From assembly GCA_964342805.1 (NCBI GenBank), contig CAYFHQ010000100.1, positions 1-13,614 on the forward strand: 13,614 nt of DNA. The letters run 5' to 3'. The position numbers and the translations under genes are program-made. The first letter of the stretch is position 1, and each line of letters begins with the position of its first letter. This document shows, one piece after another, positions 6,626-12,377 of the stretch. This DNA is from CAYFHQ01 sp964342805. GTDB taxonomy: Bacteria > Bacillota > Clostridia > Peptostreptococcales > Acidaminobacteraceae. The notes below the pieces were generated by a model that saw only the letters and a list, made by a program, of their open reading frames with translations, searched no databases and was not told the DNA's origin.

Positions 6626-7879
6626 TTATATCTTCATCACTGACGCTTCGTTGGCAATCTGCAGGTGTAAAAAGGCCCCAAGCCGTTCCGGTTCTAAATT
6701 GACCTTCTGTTTCTTGCGGATAACCGGTCTGAGTTTGCCCATGAGCTTGACCAGGTCCGAACTACCAATGGACGTAATGCCAACGATATGGTCTCCATCA
6801 TATACAATTTTGACATAGCCATAGCTGCCAAAGTCCTCGCCGTCTAGGACGGCTACCCGATCACCCATACCATCATTGAAGAGGCCCATGGAGGACACGG
6901 TCACGTCGAACATTTGGGTAGTATTCATATTGAGGCTACCCTCATAGGCCTGGGTCTGGCCTGCCATGTTGGCACCGGCCACCTTGCCCATTTCAATGGC
7001 CGTTGGCCACAGGGCGTGGATCATGTGCTTGTCCCCAAAGGTTGTGGGACCCTGGGCTACGTCACCTGCCGCATAAATGTCCTTGGCTGTTGTTTCCATA
7101 TAAGGGTTGACCAAAATACCCCGGTCGGTTTCCACTGCAGTTTCCTGAACCAGACCTATATTGGCCCGGACGCCAGTCCCCACAATAATGAAGTCCACCT
7201 CAAAGGGTTCATTGCCCTTGGTATGTACACGGAAGGTTCCCTCTGGCGTTTTTTCCACCCTTTCCGTCATGGTTTCAACGCTGAGCTTGGCCCCGAGCTT
7301 TTGAATTTGATCTGTAAGAAGCTGGGCCCCCTTTTGGTCGAGGACCGTTGGCATGATCCGGCTGGCCAGTTCAATGATATGAACGTCAAGCCCCTTGTAG
7401 AGGGCTGCCCAGGCCGCTTGGAGGGAAACAAAGCCCGACCCCAGGACCATAACCCGATTGCCCTCTTTAAAGTAAGACGCTAGGGCCTCCGCGTCCTTGA
7501 GGGTCCACATGTGGTAAACGCCCTCCTGGTCCAGACCGGGTATAGGCGGCTTCATGGCCCGTGACCCGGTGCAAATCAGAAGCTTGTCATAATTCAAGGT
7601 TTCTCCTGTGGAAAGGCGAAGGCGCTTGGCCTGGTCGTCCACCTGGTCCACCCCTGCCTCTATATACTTGACATTCATTTGATTGTAGTAGCTTTGCTTG
7701 CGAATGAAGAAGTTATCATAATCGATTTTTCCCCGTAAGTAATAGGGTAACAAAACTCGAGAATAGGCGATTCCGCCCTCCTTTGAGATCAATGTTACCT
7801 TGGACGTTTTGTCGTGCTTTCGAAAGGCTTCCAAAGCACTGAGTCCCGCATCACTGTTGCCGATGATCACAACGTGCAT
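6626..7879 (-). CDS. FAD-dependent NAD(H) oxidoreductase (NarC-like electron-input subunit)
   Basis: Two-dinucleotide-binding-domain flavoprotein, 417 aa. The FAD-binding start is VVIIGNSDAGLSAL (residues 3-16), TGSRAMKPPIPG follows near 105, the NAD site VMVLGSGFVSLQAA lies near 143-156, an acidic residue ends β2 (HIIE170, which favours NADH over NADPH), and the second FAD motif DIYAAGDVAQ ends near 275. The region IAYSRVLLPYYL lacks the redox-active cysteine of NADH oxidases/peroxidases, so it resembles the rubredoxin reductase/NirB-NasC type that passes electrons to Fe-S partners. It probably feeds electrons from NADH to the ferredoxin subunit. I start at ATG 7879-7877 because AGGAGGTG lies 5 nt upstream; the longer frame begins before that SD. 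First gene of the operon. Confidence 0.92.
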   Translation of the reverse strand: MHVVIIGNSDAGLSALEAFRKHDKTSKVTLISKEGGIAYSRVLLPYYLRGKIDYDNFFIRKQSYYNQMNVKYIEAGVDQVDDQAKRLRLSTGETLNYDKLLICTGSRAMKPPIPGLDQEGVYHMWTLKDAEALASYFKEGNRVMVLGSGFVSLQAAWAALYKGLDVHIIELASRIMPTVLDQKGAQLLTDQIQKLGAKLSVETMTERVEKTPEGTFRVHTKGNEPFEVDFIIVGTGVRANIGLVQETAVETDRGILVNPYMETTAKDIYAAGDVAQGPTTFGDKHMIHALWPTAIEMGKVAGANMAGQTQAYEGSLNMNTTQMFDVTVSSMGLFNDGMGDRVAVLDGEDFGSYGYVKIVYDGDHIVGITSIGSSDLVKLMGKLRPVIRKKQKVNLEPERLGAFLHLQIANEASVMKI

Positions 7880-7951
7880 GCCCCCACCTCCTAATTCATC
7901 CATTTCTGTAAATGTTCTATACAGTGGAGCGCTGTTCTAAAGTTTGTGATT

Positions 7952-7996
7952 AAAAAAACGATTTCCTTGTGTTTTCACGCACCACGAAGAAAATCG
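7952..7996 (-). terminator. Intrinsic terminator/attenuator inside the molybdoenzyme operon leader
   Basis: On the minus strand, CGATTTTCTT (7996-7987) pairs with AAGGAAATCG (7968-7959), a 10-bp stem with one G-U pair. Seven T residues follow immediately (7958-7952). It lies about 40 nt after the predicted transcription start and 73 nt before the first start codon, so RNA polymerase must pass it to express the operon. This implies attenuation control. Confidence 0.7.
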
Positions 7997-7999
7997 ATA

Positions 8000-8026
8000 T
8001 CGTTCCTTTCTGTGGAACGACGTTCT
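8000..8026 (-). promoter_or_regulatory. Palindrome in leader: candidate operator or RNA hairpin
   Basis: Perfect inverted repeat TCGTTCC-N7-GGAACGA (8000-8020), with a third half-site CGTTCT at 8021-8026 and the palindrome CGATATCG (7995-8002) touching it. It begins about 17 nt downstream of the predicted start point and ends 3 nt before the attenuator hairpin. As DNA it could bind the neighbouring TrmB regulator. As RNA it forms a 7-bp stem with loop ACAGAAA. Confidence 0.6.
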
Positions 8027-8043
8027 GTAATTCGGTCGCATTA

Positions 8044-8072
8044 ATTGTACCACCTGTTGAAAAGTGTGTCAA
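8044..8072 (-). promoter_or_regulatory. σA promoter of the molybdoenzyme operon
   Basis: Minus strand: TTGACA (8072-8067), 17-bp spacer, TACAAT (8049-8044). The -35 is perfect, the -10 has one mismatch, and the spacing is optimal. Transcription would start near 8037, giving a leader of about 158 nt before the flavoprotein ATG. Confidence 0.85.
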
Positions 8073-8115
8073 CGCTGTAATAACTTCAAATGTAGAACTT
8101 TTACTAAATAGGGAA

Positions 8116-8151
8116 AGCCCATACCTCCGCGGGGCAGCGTTGGCATGGGCT
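8116..8151 (-). terminator. Candidate terminator of the azlCD-trmB operon
   Basis: Minus-strand stem AGCCCATGCC (8151-8142) with GGTATGGGCT (8125-8116): 10 bp with one G-U pair and a GC-rich 16-nt loop. It is followed by TTCCCTATTT, a poor U-tract. It lies 78 bp after the trmB stop and before the next promoter, the correct place for a terminator. Confidence 0.5.
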
Positions 8152-8228
8152 GTATTCATGGAGACAAGAAGGCAATCGGTCTAGGACTTCCCCTTTGTCT
8201 CATCCAATATTGGCATGTTTAACATTGC

Positions 8229-9068
8229 TTAGTCACCGAACTTCCACTGGTCAAACTCTTCTTCGGTGTAGTTGAAGTAGTCCCGTCGGGACAGGTCGGT
8301 AAAACGTTCAAAGGCTTCTTTTTCTTTCCCGCTTAGGGTAGCAGCATAACCATTGACCATGACATCGTGGGAAATGTAGTCTTCCGTCATTTCCACAAAA
8401 CCCGTGTCCTTGATCCAGGAAACCCGGCTTTCACTCCCCCGGGACATAACCCCAGAGATCACCTGCTCTCCGTCGATGGTAATGGACACATGGCGTTCTT
8501 TCTTTTCCGCCATATATCGTCCCAAACGCCGGTGGGTAACCAGGGTGTCCAAAGGAACTGCCTTTCCAAAGTAGACCCCTCGTACCGTCACTCCCCTGGC
8601 CGCAGCCTGCTGAAGGGCTTCACTTAGGTGTTTGCCCTCTTCCTCCCAAATGGAGATGGCCACCCGGTCCTTGGCCTTGTCGATCAAAAGCTCAATGAAG
8701 TTGATAATGTCATCATAGCCATTGATATTGATCATGCGCCGGTCTTCCTTTTTCTTGTTAAAAAGCTTGTGGGTAAAGGACTGGACATGTTGAATGGCCT
8801 CAGTCATTTCCTTTTTCAGCTTTTCCACCAACAACTCTGGTTCCAGGGGATAGTAGACCGTCGCCTCCCCATCCACCTGTTTAAAGACCAGCTGCTTGTC
8901 CTCCAGGTTGCCCAGGACTTCATATATGCGAGACCGTGGAACACCGGACTGCTTGCTGAGTCCATACCCGTTCAGCGGATACTGTTCCAAGAGACTCATA
9001 TAGGCTTTGACTTCATATTCGCTAAAGCCCAGTTTCTTCATATCTTCAATAATGGCATTTGTTTGCAC
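8229..9068 (-). CDS. TrmB-family transcriptional regulator
   Basis: DNA-binding regulator, 279 aa. The N-terminal winged helix (about residues 5-75) contains LGFSEYEVKAYMSLL, then PLNGYGLSKQSGVPRSRIYEVLGNLEDKQLV, the classic TrmB arrangement. A short helical linker leads to a C-terminal effector domain with the PLD-like TrmB sensor pattern (DRVAISIWEEEGKHLSEAL, AAARGVTVRGVYFGK, and HVSITIDGEQVISGVM). The ligand is unknown. I use the GTG start at 9068-9066: AGGGGG lies 4 nt upstream and overlaps the azlD stop, so translation is coupled to azlD. The longer frame to 9185 lies inside azlD. It is co-transcribed with azlCD but sits directly upstream of the molybdoenzyme operon, so it may control either or both. 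Confidence 0.9.
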   Translation of the reverse strand: MQTNAIIEDMKKLGFSEYEVKAYMSLLEQYPLNGYGLSKQSGVPRSRIYEVLGNLEDKQLVFKQVDGEATVYYPLEPELLVEKLKKEMTEAIQHVQSFTHKLFNKKKEDRRMININGYDDIINFIELLIDKAKDRVAISIWEEEGKHLSEALQQAAARGVTVRGVYFGKAVPLDTLVTHRRLGRYMAEKKERHVSITIDGEQVISGVMSRGSESRVSWIKDTGFVEMTEDYISHDVMVNGYAATLSGKEKEAFERFTDLSRRDYFNYTEEEFDQWKFGD

Positions 9069-9076
9069 GTGGCCCC

Positions 9077-9385
9077 CTATAATAGTCCAAATTGAAGTGC
9101 CAGCACTCCGAAGACCACTGCACCCATGACAGGTAGAATGATACCATTTTTTAACCAGGCAATCAGGCCAGCCAAGACCAAACAAAGGGCTGACAAAAGA
9201 GGGTGTCCACCTATGCCCTCAATGCCCCCTGGCAGGATCAAGGCTCCCAGGACCGTAAAGGGAATGAAGTCTAAAAACCGCTTCATGACCGGCGGTAACT
9301 TGTCTGCATCAAAGGCAAAGAAGGGCAATATCCTCGGTGTCATGGTCACCAGGGCCATGGCACCTATAAGCATGTAATTATTCAT
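9077..9385 (-). CDS. azlD: AzlD-family branched-chain amino acid export subunit
   Basis: Small polytopic membrane protein of 102 aa starting MNNYMLIGAMALVTMTPR, with about four hydrophobic helices and the AzlD landmarks TMTPRILPF, FLDFIPFTVLGALILPG and a helix near the end (GAVVFGVLALQFGL). AzlD pairs with AzlC in efflux of branched-chain amino acids or analogues. The ATG at 9385 overlaps the azlC stop by 8 nt (ATGAATAA) with AAAAGGAGG upstream, so the longer frame upstream is not used. Its own stop overlaps the trmB ribosome site. Confidence 0.9.
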   Translation of the reverse strand: MNNYMLIGAMALVTMTPRILPFFAFDADKLPPVMKRFLDFIPFTVLGALILPGGIEGIGGHPLLSALCLVLAGLIAWLKNGIILPVMGAVVFGVLALQFGLL

Positions 9386-10076
9386 GGACTGCCTCCTTTT
9401 CACTTCGGGTCGTGACCCAGGCACCCAACAAGGAAACCACAATCACAGTTACGGCAAAAGATGCGCTCCCTGACCACCCCAATACTTTAACCAATACCAT
9501 ATTGACGCTTGCGGCAGACATCGACAGGACTATGGCTTCTTTGGACTTCTTCCAAGATGGGATCAGGAGAGCTACAAACAAGGCGTATAGGGCAATACCC
9601 ATGGCCTGGACCAAAACTGGCGGGAAAAAGGCTCCTGCAAGGAATCCCGCTGCCGTTCCTGAAACCCAGGAAGAGTAACAGGCCACTTCCAAGGGGATTA
9701 AGTAGGCTGGGTGGTCAATCTCCTCCTGAATACTGGCCACGGAGAAGGACTCATCCGTTAGGAAAAAACCGATAATGGGAAAATAAGCTTTTGAGGTTTT
9801 CTTGAGCCTGGCCCGAATAGAAGCACTCATAATAAAGTGGCGAAAATTCATAAGGAAGGTCGCCAAAACAATACTCATGGGGCTGATCCCCGCAGCGATC
9901 ATGCTCACCGCCATGAACTGGCTGGCTCCGGCATAAACGACGGCTGACATCATAACCCCTTCGATCATGCTGAGGCCTGCCCCCTTACTGAGGATGCCAA
10001 AGGCCATGGAGATGGGGAAATAACCTAGCATGACTGGGCTGGCGTCTTTTAGGGCTTGTTTTATGGGGTGGTTCAT
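9378..10076 (-). CDS. azlC: AzlC-family branched-chain amino acid exporter, large subunit
   Basis: Integral membrane protein, 232 aa, usual for AzlC. Visible landmarks are VMLGYFPISMAFGIL near residue 15, VYAGASQFMAVSMI, FLMNFRHFIMSASIRARL and FFLTDESFSVASI, followed by further hydrophobic helices. It forms the exporter with AzlD. ATG at 10076-10074 has AGAAAGGAC 6 nt upstream. First gene of azlC-azlD-trmB; its promoter region holds two inverted repeats. The transported substrate is inferred from the family only. Confidence 0.93.
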   Translation of the reverse strand: MNHPIKQALKDASPVMLGYFPISMAFGILSKGAGLSMIEGVMMSAVVYAGASQFMAVSMIAAGISPMSIVLATFLMNFRHFIMSASIRARLKKTSKAYFPIIGFFLTDESFSVASIQEEIDHPAYLIPLEVACYSSWVSGTAAGFLAGAFFPPVLVQAMGIALYALFVALLIPSWKKSKEAIVLSMSAASVNMVLVKVLGWSGSASFAVTVIVVSLLGAWVTTRSEKEAVHE

Positions 10077-10156
10077 TGGGTGTCCTTTCTGACCTTTTGA
10101 TTTCTTGATCGGGCCTTTATCACAGGGTCATTTTGGTTGGTTGTTCTTAATTTTCG

Positions 10157-10214
10157 ATAGTAGTTACTTTGTGAACCACTATATTTCTTTAGTAGTTATC
10201 TTAGCAACTACTAT
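10157..10214. promoter_or_regulatory. Tandem 26-bp palindromic operators upstream of azlC
   Basis: Site 1: ATAGTAGTT-N8-AACCACTAT (10157-10182). Site 2: TTAGTAGTT-N8-AACTACTAT (10189-10214). Both have 9-bp arms and an 8-bp spacer, and their centres are 32 bp apart, about three helical turns. They cover the predicted azlC -10 and -35. This is a clear binding site for a dimeric regulator, probably two cooperating dimers. Confidence 0.75.
10178..10207 (-). promoter_or_regulatory. Candidate azlC promoter
   Basis: Minus strand: TTGCTA (10207-10202), 18-bp spacer, TATAGT (10183-10178). It is embedded in the tandem operators, so binding there should repress. The leader to the azlC ATG would be about 95 nt. 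Confidence 0.5.
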
Positions 10215-10231
10215 GGTTTTTGTCAAATGAA

Positions 10232-10253
10232 AAAGGACTCGGTTGAGTCCTTT
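10232..10253 (-). terminator. Terminator of the signal-peptide gene
   Basis: Perfect 9-bp stem: minus-strand AAAGGACTC, loop AACC, then GAGTCCTTT. Reading on, the T-run is five long (TTTTT) and then CATTTG. It lies 7 nt after the stop of the 47-codon gene and separates it from azlC. Confidence 0.85.
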
Positions 10254-10260
10254 GGGTTGC

Positions 10261-10404
10261 TTATTCACATTGAACTTGCTTGCTGACTTCCACTATTTGC
10301 CTTCTAGCAATTGGTATATCATGATCAGCGCCAAAAGACACTGACATCAGTAATGTCAATAAGGCCACAAGCATTATTGTTACAAGGCCTATTCTTTTTG
10401 CCAT
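10261..10404 (-). CDS. Small secreted signal-peptide precursor (Phr/PapR/Qsp-like)
   Basis: A 47-codon ORF beginning MAKRIGLVTIML. A positively charged start (K3, R4) is followed by a hydrophobic core (about residues 5-24) and a Sec signal-peptidase-type end, SVSFGA. This leaves a polar exported tail of about 21 residues starting DHDIP and ending SKQVQCE. The ATG has a perfect AGGAGG 8 nt upstream, and a 9-bp terminator follows the stop, so it is a real monocistronic gene. Length and layout match precursors of RRNPP pheromones, in which the C-terminal 5-10 residues are cut out and re-imported by an oligopeptide permease. It is divergent from an HTH/helical-repeat regulator 71 bp away. Which residues form the mature signal is inference; a Cys two residues from the end is unusual for this class. 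Confidence 0.8.
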   Translation of the reverse strand: MAKRIGLVTIMLVALLTLLMSVSFGADHDIPIARRQIVEVSKQVQCE

Positions 10405-10426
10405 ACAATCACCTCCTAATTAAAGG

Positions 10427-10441
10427 ATAGTGTGTTACTAT
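10427..10441. promoter_or_regulatory. Small inverted repeat in the divergent intergenic region
   Basis: ATAGT-N5-ACTAT sits between the signal-peptide gene and the regulator. The half-sites equal the outer five bases of the azlC operator arms (ATAGT...ACTAT), but with spacing 5 rather than 16, a difference of 11 bp (about one helical turn). It is a candidate autoregulatory site. Confidence 0.4.
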
Positions 10442-10475
10442 ACATAAGTAAACCAACATAAATGTGGGAGGATGT

Positions 10476-11414
10476 ATGTTATACAGCTTGGAAAAGGAAC
10501 ATTTCGGTCAATATATCCGGCATGTGCGAGAGTCTCTAAACTTGACTCAACAGGAAGTCTCATATCTAACAACACTAAGTTGTGAAACCCTTCGACGAAT
10601 CGAAAAAGGAGAGAATCTACCAACCCTTCGAACAATAGAGAATCTGACCATGGCCTATAAGGTTGATGTCATCAGACTCTATATGACAGCCCGTAAAGAG
10701 AACGCTTTGCATTCATTCTACGAGTACTTGGATAACTTAATTATCTCTTATGAACACGAAACACTAAAAAATATATCTAGTATCTTCGATGCTTTTTTTA
10801 TTCAAACTGAGCAAATCCACAACAAAAAGGAAGTTGACCAGTTTATGACCATCATACAGGGCCTTGAACTAAGTTATACGACCCACGGATCGATTGAGGC
10901 CTTAAACACATATATAGAAGCAATTCGTTTAACAATTACTAACTTTTGTTTGACTGATATTCAAACATTTAAGTACTCATACTTGGAGCTAAAGTGCTTA
11001 TTCCTAGTTTCATCGGAACTGAATATGCTAAAGAGGTTCAAAGAATCAAATCAAATCGCATTGTTCTTGCTAGAAAGATACAGTTTCCCAGTTGATCTAT
11101 TCTCAAACACAGCTATATTGAAAATTAAATTGCTAATGAACATTGCCTATAATTATCATTGTCTGGATCAACACCAATTGGCTTTTGAGTATGCAACGCT
11201 AGGTATTGAATACTGCAAAAAAAATAAGACGAACTATTTGCTCCATGGCCTATACTACAGACGTGGTATCGCATCCATACTAGGAGGTTTTGGTGAGAAA
11301 TCAGGATTTACTGATTTGCGAAAGTCAATCATGTTATTAGATGTGAACGATATGGTGGAACTTAAGACCCAATATATCAATGTAACCAAAGAAAAATATG
11401 GCATTTCCCTGTAG
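10476..11414 (+). CDS. RRNPP-type XRE-HTH regulator with helical-repeat (TPR-like) domain
   Basis: 312-aa cytosolic regulator. Residues 9-70 form an XRE helix-turn-helix (FGQYIRHVRESLNLTQQEV, then LSCETLRRIEKGENLPTL). The remaining 240 residues are almost entirely amphipathic helices with TPR-like spacing, for example LKIKLLMNIAYNYHCLDQ then QLAFEYATLGIEYCKK. This two-part design is that of PlcR, Rgg, PrgX and clostridial Qsr receptors, which bind short imported peptides in the helical groove. The neighbouring divergent gene supplies a suitable peptide. I start at ATG 10476 with GGGAGGA just upstream, rather than the GTG at 10464 that overlaps that SD. It is AT-richer than genes to the left. 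Helical content is inferred by eye. Confidence 0.87.
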   Translation: MLYSLEKEHFGQYIRHVRESLNLTQQEVSYLTTLSCETLRRIEKGENLPTLRTIENLTMAYKVDVIRLYMTARKENALHSFYEYLDNLIISYEHETLKNISSIFDAFFIQTEQIHNKKEVDQFMTIIQGLELSYTTHGSIEALNTYIEAIRLTITNFCLTDIQTFKYSYLELKCLFLVSSELNMLKRFKESNQIALFLLERYSFPVDLFSNTAILKIKLLMNIAYNYHCLDQHQLAFEYATLGIEYCKKNKTNYLLHGLYYRRGIASILGGFGEKSGFTDLRKSIMLLDVNDMVELKTQYINVTKEKYGISL

Positions 11415-11421
11415 TAAGTTC

Positions 11422-11439
11422 ACCCACATCTTTGTGGGT
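11422..11439 (+). terminator. Candidate terminator of the regulator gene
   Basis: Stem ACCCACA (11422-11428), loop TCTT, TGTGGGT (11433-11439), followed by TGTTGTGT. A 7-bp stem with a weak U-tract, starting 7 nt after the stop. Confidence 0.5.
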
Positions 11440-11781
11440 TGTTGTGTCCCCTGCTCTTAGATACACTTTAGCTACACAGTTCGTTTCCAGCATATGGTGA
11501 GTTTGCGCGTGGTCTCATCCCTTTGAAGGACGACATGATCACAGACACCGATATGACGATTTTTTGTTTAGAGTGAAACACTATCCTAAACAGACATTAT
11601 GTAAGCATAATCAGCTACCTGCAGGTAAAGATCATTTATGAATTAAAACGCTGATAGGAAACAAGTGCATAAACTCATCAATATCAACGTCAAGAACTCC
11701 ATTTCAAAATGCTAACGAATTGGGTTTGGTCAATTTCATTGACCAATGATGCCAAAAGAGACTTGTAGAGGAGCATAACCA
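11440..11781. other. Palindrome-rich intergenic region upstream of the secreted-protein gene
   Basis: No convincing gene is seen in these 342 bases. Three perfect inverted repeats stand out: ATTATG-TAAG-CATAAT (11596-11611), TACCTGCAGGTA (11616-11627) and TTGGTCAAT-TTC-ATTGACCAA (11726-11746). The last lies 35 bp before the apparent ribosome site/ATG of the next gene. A 34-codon frame at 11472-11576 reads like protein (EFARGLIPLKDDMITDTDM) but has no start or recognisable family; it may be a gene remnant. I could not pick a confident promoter. Confidence 0.5.
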
Positions 11782-11795
11782 ATGAAGAGATTAAT

Positions 11796-12365
11796 ATGTT
11801 AGTCATGGCTTTAGGAGTCCTAGTATTAGGGATTCCTGCATATGCAGGTGAAACAGAAACGCAAGTAACAAGCTATGATTTTGAACAGCCAAGTAACGAA
11901 GAACTACTTGCAAAACATGAACAAGAGTTGAACATGCAATCGTTCCACAAGAGTGGACCTAGCACTCGTAGTGCATCTGGTTACGTTGAGCTCGTTTTAA
12001 TTGGTACACCAACCCAAAGTACAGGACAAGTGAAAATTGCTGGTCAGCCACCCTCAGGAACATCATCTACATATGGACACCAGATCTACTATAAAGATGG
12101 CAATGATGTTTCAGTTTCTGTTTCGTTCTCGGTAGGCAACAAACTAATCAACACCTCAATCGGTATTGGTGCACAAGTTGACAAATCAACGCAGTATAGC
12201 ATCAACATCCCCGGAGGAGGTCAACGTTACCTAGCCTATGCTGATAAAGAAGTGAAATATTATGTATACGAGCAATACATGGTAAATCCAGCGACTGGCC
12301 AAAAGAGCTATTATGGCATTTACGAGCGACCAGAACTTGTCGGCATCGATTTTTACGTACGATAA
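11796..12365 (+). CDS. Secreted protein of unknown family, start region apparently frameshifted
   Basis: Up to 189 aa. It opens with a hydrophobic signal peptide (LVMALGVLVLGIPAYA) ending in an AYA-G signal-peptidase site, giving a mature protein of about 170 residues. This has a polar, acidic, helical N-part (EQPSNEELLAKHEQELNMQ) and then a β-rich, Ser/Thr/Gly/Tyr-rich domain (VELVLIGTPTQSTGQVKI, DVSVSVSFSVGNKL and YYVYEQYMVNPATGQ). I do not recognise the family. The good ribosome site (GAGGAG, 11769-11774) serves ATG 11782, which reads MKRLIC and stops at TAG 11800-11802. The long frame begins at ATG 11796, overlapping that stop (ATGTTAG). Either one base was lost (MKRLI would supply the missing charged signal n-region) or translation restarts there. 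Confidence 0.75.
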   Translation: MLVMALGVLVLGIPAYAGETETQVTSYDFEQPSNEELLAKHEQELNMQSFHKSGPSTRSASGYVELVLIGTPTQSTGQVKIAGQPPSGTSSTYGHQIYYKDGNDVSVSVSFSVGNKLINTSIGIGAQVDKSTQYSINIPGGGQRYLAYADKEVKYYVYEQYMVNPATGQKSYYGIYERPELVGIDFYVR

Positions 12366-12377
12366 ACCCGCTATAAA

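Noticed and set aside
7952..8020. ANTAR-target tandem hexaloop leader
   Set aside because: Only one loop resembles the A1/G4 rule and it has seven bases; no second small hairpin fits. Kept only as a remark.
7950..8159. 69-codon minus-strand frame upstream of the flavoprotein
   Set aside because: It covers the promoter, palindrome and attenuator and has no ribosome site.
10476..11414. Phage arbitrium (AimR-AimP) system
   Set aside because: No phage genes are nearby, and the peptide gene is divergent rather than directly downstream of the receptor; the general RRNPP label is safer.
11472..11576. 34-codon protein-like frame between the regulator and the secreted protein
   Set aside because: No start codon, no ribosome site, and no family I recognise; mentioned only as a possible remnant.
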